Assembly: GCA_011033025.1 (NCBI GenBank)
Contig: WFMF01000410.1
Span: forward strand, 1 to 64,000
Reading direction: 5' to 3'
Origin: Beroe forskalii
Lineage: Eukaryota > Ctenophora > Nuda > Beroida > Beroidae
DNA length: 64,000 nucleotides
Shown: one piece after another, positions 46,053-56,917 of the stretch
Position numbering within the stretch: the stretch's first letter is position 1
Layout of the letters: the number at the start of each line of letters is the position of its first letter
Translations under genes and position numbers: made by a program
The notes under the pieces: model-generated
Databases searched by the model: none
Seen by the model: the letters and a program-made list of their open reading frames with translations, nothing else
Told to the model about the DNA's origin: nothing

Positions 46053-47881
46053 ATGTCAATTGGACCTGAGTACAAGAAGAAGTATGGGCTCATCATCCCT
46101 AAAAGTGAGTGGTCGGGTTAGGCAATGGTCTGTGATTTGATTTTTCATTTCTCTGAATTGCAGCAATAGTTAATAAGCTAATAAGGTTCCTACCTGTATA
46201 AGGTTTCTACCTGTACTGTTAATGTATCTTATATTTATCCCTCTTCAGGCAGAGAAGCAGCTCCTGTAAAGAAGAGGCCTCTCAGCAGTGTGTTCAATGT
46301 GGATTCTGATGAAGAGGAGGAAGGAGTCCAAGGGCCGCTCCGACCTGACCAGGCTAAGGGTTCCTCCTTCAAAAACATGAAGAGACAAGCAAAGATAGAT
46401 ATCCAAAGAGCTTTGGAGGTTTGTGATTCATAGATGATATTACTTGTGGATGGATTAAAATTGATTAGAAGTTGATGTTATGATGTTATGATAATTCTAT
46501 TCAAATATTTTCAAAGTTAAATGGTTTAAATGATATTTTTTCTGTTTTTTCAGGATGACCCATCAGTTTACCAGTATGATGAGATCTATGATGAAATGAA
46601 GGAGGATAAAGAAAAAAAGTTGGTTCAGACGAAACAAGATAAAACTTCTAAATACGCCAAGAACCTCATAAGGAATGCTGCCATAAGGAAGCTTGAAAAT
46701 GACAGGTGAATCTTGATTGAATGGATGCCTTTTAAAAGTATAACTTATATTTTACACGTTGATATAACAATGATCTGACAATCTGTGCTCATCATAGGTA
46801 CAATATGAATTAGATTATTATGATAAAATATATTGAGTGTTTAATAAATTGCCACCCTAGGCACTTTGAACGACAGTGCCAGAAAGAACTTGAGGATGAA
46901 GGAGATGAATTTGCTGATAAGGAGTCGTTTGTAACTTCGTCGTACAAGAACAAGTTAGCTGTAAGTAGTAATCACCCACTCATCTTATATCCTTCATTGT
47001 TCTTTATATTATCATTTTACCACACCATTCCTTGAACGAATTTCTGAACGAGTTGAAAAGTTCCAGATAATAATTTGCTCTAATAAAGCCATAATATGCT
47101 AATGAAAGCCCTATTATAGGAGTTAGCAGTTTTGGAGGAGGAACACAAAAGAATGGCTGAAGAAGACAAGAAGAATGATGTTACAAAGAAGAGGGACCTG
47201 ACAGACTTCTACAGAAACATCTTATCTCAGAGAACTGAGGACATAGCGTCATCTGCTGCAGCTGATTCTGCTACGACAGTATCTTCTGTTGATGCAGAGA
47301 AAGACGTCGACATAGATGAAGCAGATACAGCTCTGCCAGTGCTAAAAGATGCTGAAAACATAGCAAGTGAGACTATTAAGAAACGGAACATAGAAAAGAA
47401 GAGAGCATATCGGTCCAGAATTGCTTCTGATAAAATTGAGGATCAAGAAACTGGAAGTGAAGGAAGTAGTGGAGAGGAAAGCGGTGCAGAAGATCAGAAA
47501 GTAGGAGAAGAGGAGGGAACTGATCCTGACAAATGTAGTGACAAAATTGGCGAGAAAGAACAAACCACAATCGTGGTTCAAGATGATAACCCTGACAGAG
47601 ACGACAGCAACAGCTCTAGCTCCTCAGAAGATGAAAATGAGGACGAGGATAAGAGCAATCCAGCAGATGATACCAAAGAGATTGGTACAGAATCAGAGGC
47701 AACAGTACTTGGTGAATCAGAAATGGGCCAAAAGAAAAATTTGTTCCTGTCAGAAGAAGAGAAACGAGAGATGCGAATTAAGCTTGTCAAGGAATCGTGC
47801 AAGAAGAGGAACACTCCGGAAAGTATCCAGGCAGCCGTGGAGAGATATTGGCAGAGGCAGGCTGCCCTGACAGCTTCGTGA
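46053..47881 (+). CDS. NSRP1: NSRP1-like nuclear speckle splicing regulator (CCDC55)
   Basis: NSRP1 is a nuclear-speckle protein that influences alternative splice-site choice. Five exons in matching phase: 46053-46104, 46249-46418, 46554-46705, 46861-46960 and 47120-47881, about 411 residues. Conserved features: an N-terminus ending KKYGLIIPK (human QYGLILPK), an acidic patch after FNVDSDEEEE, the core VYQYDEIYDEMKEDKEKK (human VYEYDSIYDEM), DKESFVTSSYKNKL (human DKEAFVTSAYKKKL), DVTKKRDLTDFYRNIL (human DVTKQKDLSGFYRHLL), and a C-terminal AAVERYWQRQAA (human SARDRYLARQMA). The middle is acidic, Ser/Glu-rich and shorter than the human Arg/Ser-rich tail. The start codon is the only ATG giving the conserved N-terminus. 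The identification is secure. Confidence 0.9.
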
Positions 47882-48438
47882 CTTGACATCAATTAGTAGG
47901 AGTTTGAAATATATATGGCTGTGTTCCCAACGTGATACTCTATTTGCAATGAATTTTGGTACAAAGTGAAATACTGACTTATGTTTGCTGTAAAAACCTA
48001 TGGCTGACAGCATTATATTCAATAACTCATGTTAAATTCACCTTGCTTTCATTATTCAATTTATTTTATTTATACAGTAGTCAGTGTCATTAATTCGTGT
48101 ACAATGTACATGGAATGAGTATTATAAATTCAATGAATAACTGAGTGCATAAATTACCTCTGAAAGCATGCCTCATTATTATGGAATATGGAAGTAAAGA
48201 ATATATAATGAACTAAAATCCTGTTAAATTCAGGTTATCATCTTGGGTTCCTCATTTAGATAGGCTCATATTTCTTATTGAAGTTTTAAAATTCTAAAAG
48301 TAGGTAGTGTCACGTCCCACAGCTACTTGGTTTTCAGCATTTCTTAATGATTTTCGACAATTTTACCGTGCAAAAATTTTATTTGCCTTTATATTACAGA
48401 CTTTTTAATCGTTACAATTGACTGTCGTGTTGTACAGG
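47882..48438. other. NSRP1-XRCC1 intergenic DNA
   Basis: AT-rich, about 560 bp, with no exon. TTGTACAG directly before the XRCC1 ATG looks like a splice acceptor, so an upstream 5' UTR exon could lie here. Confidence 0.35.
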
Positions 48439-50288
48439 ATGGCTCCAATACGCATAACTGGAGTGGTATCATGTAGCTCAGAAGACAAAGTTTCTTGTGC
48501 AAAGAACCTCCTTATTGCCGACAGTTTCAAGAAGTGGGCTACTGATAAGCCTGGTATTACAAATGCTTCTGTTATCCTGCAGCTGGAATCTGAACAGCAC
48601 ATAACTGGAGTTGACATCGGAAACAATGGGTCTGCATTTGTTGAGGTGCTGGTTGCTAATAGTGCTAATGAAGGTGGCCCAGGCGAATTCCAGAATCTGA
48701 TTATTACATCAGCCTTCATGTCACCCTCGGAATCAAGGTCTCAGACAAACAGAGTAAAACTTAGGATGTTTGGGAAGGATGATCTTTGTAAGCCTACTCT
48801 TGAAAAGAAATGGGACAGAGTTAAAGTTGTTTGTACACAACCTTACAATAAGACAGTCCCGTTTGGTTTATCTGTTGTAACTGTTCATGGACCTAAGGCA
48901 ACTCAAACGAATGCCCTCTCAAGGTTGTTGACACTGAAAAGACAGTGATTAAAGCAGAAACAACGCCTAAACGAACCAGTACACCTGAGATACAGTCTAA
49001 AATGGGGTCCCCAGTTGTGAGCAATGAAAGCAAAGCAGCATCACATCTCCTCTCAAAACTCCAAAAGGACCAAAGTTCATCCGATGCCTTGAAGAGGCTA
49101 AAAGAGTCTTCCAGCAAAACATGGTCAGCACCATCAAGATCTGTTATTGATATCTCTGATAAGGATGATGAAAAACAATCCTCCTCTCCAAGCTCGAAGA
49201 AACCATCTTCTCCAAAATCTAGTTCTAATCCAGAAAAGGCTCCTCAATCCAAAGCCAAAAAGGATTTCTCGAGTTTGTTAGAAGATGTTGTTTTTGTGTT
49301 GAGTGGCTTTCAGAATCCCCTGAGATCTGATATAAGAGAAATTGGTCTATCAATGGGTGCTCAATATCGCCCTGATTGGACTTCAGATGCTACACATTTG
49401 ATTTGCTCTGTTCCAAATACACCAAAATTCAACCAAGTAAAAGGGAAGGGTATCATTGTTGGTAAGGAATGGTTATTTGATTGCAAGAAACAGAAATCAC
49501 GAATTCCTGAGAAGAAATACAGGTTAGATGACAGTTCATCTAAATCAAATGATTCATCTAGTGATTCAGAAGTTGAAGAGGTTGCTGATGACAAACCAAG
49601 CAATGTTTCCTCTAAACGGAAGCACAATGCAAATGTGAGCTATGTTGAAGTTGGAAGCTCAGATGAAGAATCAAATTCTGCTATTCCCAAGAAACGCAAA
49701 ACACAACACAAAGACGATGAAGATGAAGATTTTGTTCCTTCTCAAACCATTTCCTCAGATGAGGACGTTGATGATGGTGACGAAGAAAAGAACGTTACAG
49801 CTGACAGCTTAGACTTACTTGAAGAGAACTCTCATCAAAATAAATCGGATGTATCAGTAAGTAACACAACATTACCAGACATAAGTGATAGTGAGTCAGA
49901 GACTGAAACTGTGCCAGTAGTTGATGCTGAAACCGATGATGAAACAGAGAGCGATGTCATAAAACGGCTTGGATTGCCTCCTTTACCTGACTTCTTTGCT
50001 GGTCACCGCTTCTTCCTTCACTCAGACAGCTTTGATGATGCAACTGAAATGAAGCAGCTGAACAGATGGCTTATTGCCTATGGTGGAAAGGTGTTTGAAC
50101 ACATGTGTGACAGTGTGAAGTTTATCATAACTAAGGCAGATTGTTGGATGCCTGACTTTCATCAAGCACTTTCAGTTAACTCGAATATAAAGTTTTTACA
50201 TAGTTCATGGGTTGAGGAATGTAACAATAAGCTCAGTGCATTAGATAAAGCTTCTTATTACATTCAAAATAGCAACTCGGTATCGTGA
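48439..50288 (+). CDS. XRCC1: XRCC1 DNA single-strand-break repair scaffold, single exon with a frame break
   Basis: XRCC1 has no enzyme activity; it holds DNA polymerase beta, ligase III, PARP1 and PNKP at single-strand breaks. The N-terminal domain (residues 1 to about 155) matches human XRCC1 closely: VVSCSSEDKVSCAKNLLIAD, VDIGNNGSAFVEVLVANSA, TSAFMSPSESRSQTNRV, PFGLSVVTVH. BRCT1 follows (VVFVLSGFQNPLRSDIREI, YRPDWTSDATHLICSVPNTP, about 49285-49520), then an acidic Ser-rich linker with basic KKRK patches, and BRCT2 at the end (LPPLPDFFAGHRFFLHSD, FLHSSWVEECNNKL). The N-terminal frame runs to a stop at 48946-48948, while the remainder lies in another frame that is open only after 48896; one base appears to be missing near 48914-48922. 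Both sides are conserved, so an assembly error is more likely than a dead gene. No introns. Confidence 0.92.
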
Positions 50289-50858
50289 TGATTTGCATAT
50301 GATTGAGCGATAGATTCTAATTTCTATAGAATTTGTAATGTGTTTGAAATCAGGAGATGATGTGAAATTATTGACAGCTGACTGAATTTCTGGTGACTTC
50401 TATTGAAATGTTCAAGAAAAATTGAAAATCATTCTTGAAGAACCTGCCTATTATGCTTGTCGAAGCTTGCTTTTAAATACACCGTATTGTACTTGATTTT
50501 TAATTAGAATTGGAATGTATTTATTAATGGACCTTTTGAAAAGATCCTTTATATTATTGAGTGACTTGGGTTTTATTTCAGGAAAGAGTAGGTAATACAT
50601 ATGGTTGGGTTCATGAATTTAGATGATGTAGTGATGTCCATTTCACTATTTAAATAGTTTGAGTACTTGCTCAAGTACTCAAAACACACTTTCTTCTTTA
50701 GAGACTTTATAGTTTATATTAGATTCTCTTATAACCATGGAATGTTCTGATATAATTTGCTCTCTCAATTCTCCTTTATTACTTGATTCTACTTTTCTTC
50801 CTAATCACACTTCCACCTATTTTCTCCTTCTACCTAATAGTTGCATCTAGTTACAGCA
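50289..50858. other. XRCC1-RABGGTA intergenic DNA
   Basis: About 570 bp of AT-rich DNA between head-to-tail genes. It would hold the XRCC1 3' end and the RABGGTA promoter. No clear AATAAA or exon seen. Confidence 0.4.
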
Positions 50859-53800
50859 ATGCATGGCCGTTTGAAAGTAAAGACAACTGCAGAAAAAGAA
50901 GCAGAACGCAATGCAGAACGAGAAAAGAAGAAACTTTTCTATCAGAAGGGAATGAATAAAATCAAAGCCATGTTTAACTCTGGTGACAGATCAGTGGACT
51001 TGCTGAACCTGATGATGAAAATCCTTGAAAACATCCCAGAGTTTCGGAACTTTGTGGAATTGGAGGAGGGTTATATTACTTGATATGTTCAGTAGATCAG
51101 CCACAGCTAAGACAGAAGCATGTTCTGATTCAAATGGTGCTGATTCAAATGATGGCTGTGCTAAATTGGATTGTTCAGCAGATGATGATAAGGATGTAAA
51201 AGACTGTGATGTTCCTAATAAGCTAGATTTGATTTGTTCTGAAAAGCTGTTTGTAGCTCGATGTTTGGAAATGAATCCCAAAGCTTATTCTTTGTGGTTA
51301 CACAGGAGATGGCTTATCGAACAAAATCCTGCAGGTAAATTTAGTTTTTATACAATGATTTCTTTTAGAATACGCTGAAAATTGTTTGGAACAAAGGCCA
51401 AATCTGATATATTCTCAAAAATTCTTGGTTCAAAAGTTAATTCTATTGTAAGTTTTAAGAGTTTTTAAACTGTTACCAAATGATTTCCGCAGAGGATCTT
51501 ATCAAGGAGGAGTTGGGCTTATGTAACCAGTTCCTCAAATACGATGAGAGAAACTTTCATTGCTGGGACTATAGAAGGTACCTTATCTATGTCTGAAATT
51601 CTGATAAAGTGACTGTAAGCCAAATCTATCAATAGAATATAAGACTTCGTTCCCATTGTCCCACTCCATGAATACAACATCCTCTTCAATACGCAATACT
51701 AACCCACTCTATACTGTTTCAGGTTCATAGTAAGGATAGGAAAGATCCCACCCAGCAAGGAACTGGAAGTCTCCACTTCGCTCATTGAGCGCAACTTCTC
51801 CAACTACTCTGCCTGGCATTACCGGAGCACACTGTTAGATGTGAGGGATGAGGAGTGTGTGAGGGGCGAACTGGAGTGGACTCAGAATGCTTACTTCACT
51901 GGTAAATATGTCCAAAATTCTAAGATTGTGATGTCATTGGGTCAATGGGGCATCTCGATTTTATGTTTTTTTGAAAGGTTATTAATAAGAGATTAATAAG
52001 TCATAAATCCCACCTAGGCCGAGTGTGAGAGCATGCTACCTTATCCTATCTCGTGATAATCGAATAAAGGTCGAAATTCTGACAACTTTGAATTTTGTGA
52101 TTTTCACCTTCCTTTCCCCATCCAGATCCAAGTGACCAGAGTGTATGGTTGTACTACCAGTGGTTGTTGGGCAGGGAGAAACAACCTGACAAACTCCTAT
52201 CAGCACTGTTTGATCCCCACAACAACACGATACATGTCCTGTTTAACAACCTGTTGTATGAGAGTCCTACCGATATTGAGGTGAGGTGAAGATTGCAACT
52301 TTACAAGAGGGATTATCAATTAAGCAATTATTAGGGCGTTATCAATTTTTTGTATGAAACTTTTTTATTATCATGATTTGCAGTTGGTAGAATTTTAAGT
52401 TTAATTAAAGTACTATAGGTATTTCAAACTCGAAATATCAACTTTAAAACCTTCACGGTAGAATTAAACACTCTTTTTCGTTACTTCTTCCATATGTTAA
52501 TCAAGGTATGAGAAAAGATATCTAAATATCGATTTTAGATCTTTTTCATGTTCTCATGTAAACACCAAACATGAAGCAATTTTTGGTGACACTGGAACGT
52601 AAGGCTGACCCCTTGATAAATATATTCCAAGGAAACAAGGAGAATTAACCCTATACGATCTGCCAGATTTCGGACAAGGCTGGCACAGCTATCCCACTGA
52701 GAGGAGGTTGGACCAGCCCCACAACTCCATCCCGGATTTGGAGCAGTGATATCTGTACAGGCAGTGAAGTTACGGTCAAGTGTGGCAGTGACACTGTCAC
52801 CGTGCACCCAACCTTCTCCATCGGTGAATATATATTGGATGTTATCTGTTGGATATGGATCTGTCAATTTTGAGACATTGATCTCGAAAAATTTGGGAAA
52901 ATTATCCCATGTCTTTAAAAATTCTTCATATTCGTCACTGTTTAAAAATTCGTTGTACCTAGTTATCTGCTTGTCTCAAACTAAACTCTTCAGGGATCTC
53001 AACCCCCAATATCTGCCCTGGAACGCCCCTTACCGCCCCCACGGACATTGTAACAGAACAGCTTGATAACATCCGGGAGCTTTACGAGTTGGAACCTGAC
53101 AACAAGTGGGTCATGTTAACACTCGTTAACATGATGCACGCTACTCAGCCTCATAAAACGAAGGAACAGGTTAGGGTGTCTGTGTGTTTAGTTGACAACA
53201 AGTGGGTCATGTTAACACTCGTTAACATGATGCACGCTACTCAGCCTCATAAAACGAAGGAGCAGGTTAGGGTGTCTGTGTGTTTAGTTTTATAACATAT
53301 TATTAAAGAAGCAAAGAGTGTGTCCACTGTCCGTATGGTAGATTTAGTTTTCTAAAGTTCTAACAAACTAAAGAGATTGTCTTTATGTAAGAGTTTTCTA
53401 ACCAAACTAAAGAGCGGTTAAGTGTGTTCGTATGGTAGATTTTAGTTTTCTAACAAACTAAATAAGATAGTGGTTATAAGGCGTGTTTGTATGTTAGAGT
53501 TAAGTTTTCTAACAAAATTACGGGGTATCAAGCGTTTTCGTATGTTAGTTCGTTTGTTAGTTCGAATGTGAGTTTGTAAGTTAGTTTTCTATCAAACTAT
53601 ACAGTGGTTAAGAGTAGTTGAGCATGTTTGTATCTTCATCACAGTATGAGGAAACAGGAGGTCACTGTCAGAGAGATTCATAACTTTATAATATGCACAT
53701 TGCACAGTGCACACTTGGCTGCAACATCCCCAAATTGATATATCAAAATCAATAACTTAATGCTAATGCAGATAACGGAGCATAGTAATCTGTGCTTCCA

Positions 53801-54671
53801 TTATTAATCCAATATTAAGTCTCTGACATATTAGGACATGTATTCCTGAATTTTACGGCATCGAAGGCTAGATCATCTGTTGTCCGTTTCCCAAATCTAA
53901 CACTTGAATAGTATCGATTAAAATGATATGTAAAAGTGTTCTGAACTTTTGAGACCCAGTATACCAGTATACCAACTTCATGAAACAGTACAATTATTCA
54001 CAAAATATAATCGTGCAAATCCGAAAATATCTGAATTATCTTCAATTCCAAAAATATCTGAATTATCTTCAATTCCGAATGTTTTTACCATTGTACGGCA
54101 GATCTCAGAAGTCAGGAACTTGACCGTTAAACTGTGTCAAGTTGACCCCATGCGAACGGGCTACTACCGAGATCTCTGGAGCAAGATCCTCTGCGAAACA
54201 GCCGTTACGGCATGGTGGCTGGGTGTGTCACGTGACCTGGAACCAGTCGTGACGTCACGTGATCAAGATCACGTGACCCCACTGTCGTCATGGGAACCAC
54301 TCAACCTCTCCAAGATGTACCTGAGTAAGCTGGCTCACAGCGACTACATGTTCACTCTTCGGGAGCTGGACATCTCGCACAACAACCTGGCAGACCTCAC
54401 CGGGCTCGCGTCTCTGCTTAACGTTCAGACCCTCAACGTCAGCCATAACAAACTCGCGTCCCTTGAAGGGATCGAGCATTGCAAACACCTGGAATCCCTG
54501 GACGCGTCACACAACTCAATCCATAACCCGGGGACGGTCCTTTTGTGCACTAAGTGCCGGTTACATACGTTGTGTTTGGAAGGGAATCCGCTGACAGGGA
54601 TGGAGTTGTATCCCGGGTGTGTCTTGGAGAGCTGTCCAATGTTGTGTAAACTCGATGGCAAGGAACTGTGA
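50859..54671 (+). CDS. RABGGTA: Rab geranylgeranyltransferase alpha subunit
   Basis: Alpha subunit of Rab GGTase II, which with the beta subunit and REP attaches geranylgeranyl groups to C-terminal cysteines of Rab GTPases. Exons: 50859-51334, 51493-51577, 51723-51901, 52126-52280, 52667-~52840, 52994-53169 and 54102-54671. It starts [17 protein letters not shown], as in human. Prenyltransferase alpha repeats follow ([52 protein letters not shown]), then the inserted domain ([16 protein letters not shown]), [21 protein letters not shown] and a C-terminal leucine-rich repeat region. Exon 1 contains one extra base near 51041-51050: ENIPEF is in one frame and GTLWNWRR in the next. The donor of the ~52840 exon is not resolved. 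The identification is secure; the exact protein is not. Confidence 0.9.
53098..53289 (+). repeat. 96-bp tandem duplication of the end of a RABGGTA exon plus its donor
   Basis: 53098-53193 and 53194-53289 differ at one base. The unit contains the last 72 bases of the exon (from GACAACAAGTGGGTC), the GTTAGG donor and 18 further intron bases plus six more. Since 96 is a multiple of three and the frame stays open across both copies, use of the second donor would insert 32 residues. The near identity shows a recent event. Confidence 0.9.
53310..53625. repeat. Degenerate ~60-bp tandem repeat in the RABGGTA intron
   Basis: Four or five diverged copies share GTATGGTAGATTTAGTTTTC, TAACAAACTAAA and GTGGTTAAGAG-like blocks. 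It directly follows the 96-bp duplication. Confidence 0.6.
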
Positions 54672-54800
54672 GAGGGAGGAATTGTTTCCTTGTGTTTCAA
54701 GAGCTCTATTGGGAACTGGGAGAGGGTGAACATATTTCCTTGTGTTTGAACATTGCGCTTAATAAGGAGATCTGTTTAAAAGGAAATATTTTTACTGTTT

Positions 54801-54806
54801 AATAAA
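54801..54806 (+). terminator. Polyadenylation signal AATAAA, RABGGTA 3' end
   Basis: AATAAA 130 bp after the stop codon; a suitable distance for the mRNA 3' end. Confidence 0.55.
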
Positions 54807-56390
54807 GCTATGATTTGATGGATGTTATGGAGCTTTTAATTTTTTATGTCGAACTGTCGAATGTCTTCTGGGTTTCATACATTATTGAATGCTTAATTAG
54901 TACTTCGAAATATAAGGAGGAATTGCGGTGTTTTATAAAAATGGTAACTATATGAACAGTTTTACTATTTTACCCCTGCATCTTGAAAATGATTTCTGGG
55001 TGTATTGATTGTCTGTTAATTGTTATGTTGATTCCAGTTCAAAGATCAGCATGCGAACGAAATATGTATATTTCTATTAGTTTGGAACGTATTTGAAGCA
55101 GCTGGAACTGTTTGATATATGAATGTTGTGATGATGTATAACTATTTGCTCTAAGCAGAGTTTAGGTTTTATAACTTTCTAGATAGTTCTGTAATAGCAA
55201 ATGCAAGTATTCAATGATTTCGTTATCTGGAATTTGGAACTTGATAAAGGAATGATATTATGATATTTTGTTGATTCACTCTATACAACTATAATACAAA
55301 TTTAGATAATGATTTTCTATGAATGTGTGTCGGTTTTTATTGCCTGAAACTGATCTTCTTATTTTGATACTATTAAACCATTTAATAGTTGAATAATGCT
55401 TCAATGTAGGTATTGCTGTGTTGATATAACATTTTTCTTATCATCACTTTTCTTCATTAACCCCTCCTTTATTACCTTGCCCCCACAGCATCGATTCAGA
55501 ATAAAATCTATGTTATTTCCCGAAACTATCACATATTTCTCCATATTCTACAGATCAAAAAAGGAAAAGGATGCAGACTCAAATTTGAAAAGTCCAAATA
55601 GCAATTGTTAAAAAAGCAAGGATATGAATAAATTTTTGTTTAATCTGTCGCTGGATACGTCTTTTCTTACCTATTTACCAAGTTATTTCTTGTTTTACTG
55701 TACAGAGTACAAGAGTACATCTTCCTACCTCCATATGGGCTTTACACATATACTTTTCATGCTTGTGCAATCACAGGGCTTATATCCTGTGTGTTAATAA
55801 ATACGGTTTCGGATAATTTTGACATCAATTTCTAAATTTGGCATAATTTTTTACTCTGTTACTAATTAAATTTCTTTGTTGAATATTATAATTATAATTT
55901 TTTATTCAAAATTCATGAAGTCTATCCAATATATTGTGGCTTGTAAAATAAGTTTACAATATATTTCAATCTGAAAAAAAACATTTATTTCTAGCAGTTT
56001 TCTCCAAATGAGAAAAAATTTATTTTTACTGTGTTTTGCTCATAACTCCGTAGCTTTTTATGAGGTGTTCCATTAATTTTACGGTCCTTTGTTTTTTTAA
56101 AAAAAAGCTTTTTTTGATAATTTATTGTGAGAAAACGACGCGGTCGATTTTCATAAGAATTTTCAGGGTTTGTTATTCATTGTGGACGACTATGTCTGTA
56201 CAAATTTTCGCGACAAACGGATCAAATTAACAGGTTGAAAACGCGACTCGAAAATCGCGATTTCGCAATTCATTGTATTTTTATATAATAGGCGCTGGCA
56301 AACGTATTTTCAATACTTGAAAAATGGTTCCGCTACCACTTTTAGCACTTCATGCTGGTACTACTGGCTTGTTTGAACTGTCTGGCCAGC
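54807..56390. other. AT-rich intergenic DNA
   Basis: No conserved exon on either strand. A T-run next to an A-run (about 56090-56115) and a CGCG-flavoured patch (56155-56265, CGCGACTCGAAAATCGCGATTTCGC) precede the hairpin cluster. Confidence 0.45.
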
Positions 56391-56517
56391 AGTCCCGGCC
56401 CTTCGGGCCGGGACTGCCTAACCTGCTCAACACCCTCGGCCCTTCGGGCCGAGGGCATCTCGGGCGGAATGCCCTCGGTGTTTTTTTTTCCGTGGCTGCG
56501 GGCGCTTGCCAGCGCCC
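56391..56517. other. Cluster of four GC-rich hairpins, one followed by a T-run
   Basis: Hairpin 1 at 56391-56415: AGTCCCGGCCC, loop TTC, GGGCCGGGACT (11-bp perfect stem). Hairpin 2 at 56433-56455: CCCTCGGCCC, TTC, GGGCCGAGGG (10 bp). Hairpin 3 at 56449-56478: CCGAGGGCAT / ATGCCCTCGG, sharing an arm with hairpin 2, followed by TG and nine T residues. Hairpin 4 at 56500-56517: GGGCGCT / AGCGCCC. The shared arm makes hairpins 2 and 3 mutually exclusive. They resemble bacterial terminator/attenuator stems but sit in animal DNA; the origin is unknown. Confidence 0.6.
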
Positions 56518-56917
56518 TGATATAGTTGAATTTTCTTGGCTAGAAAATAAAATCCGGATTGTAAATCAGTACTCTACACATTTCCACAGAGTGTTGGTTG
56601 AGATTTTTGGAATATTTGCCTGAATTTCTTGATATAAGTTCAGGTTGGTTTTCGTGTAACCAAGGAAAAATTTGTCGCAATTTTGAACCATGATATTGAT
56701 CGCCGACGGGCAGTTCCAACCATCTCTTTCATAGATGAGGGACGTTTAGCTATAAAGTCCGTAAGCTATATAAGGACAGATCTTTCCCGATCAACGCAGG
56801 GTCACACATATGGGTTAAGCTACGGACTCACGTTACGAATTACTCGGCTTCTCCTCAGGTTATAATACAATACTGTAATTGACACTCGGCTTTGCCTCGT
56901 ACAATCACAGCAACAGT

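Noticed and set aside
52535-52867. 110-codon minus-strand frame in RABGGTA
   Set aside because: The plus strand here encodes the RABGGTA inserted domain ([13 protein letters not shown]) with proper splice borders; the minus frame is its shadow.
56324-56623. 99-codon frame across the hairpin cluster
   Set aside because: Open because of GC-rich palindromes; translation has no domain and the start is arbitrary.
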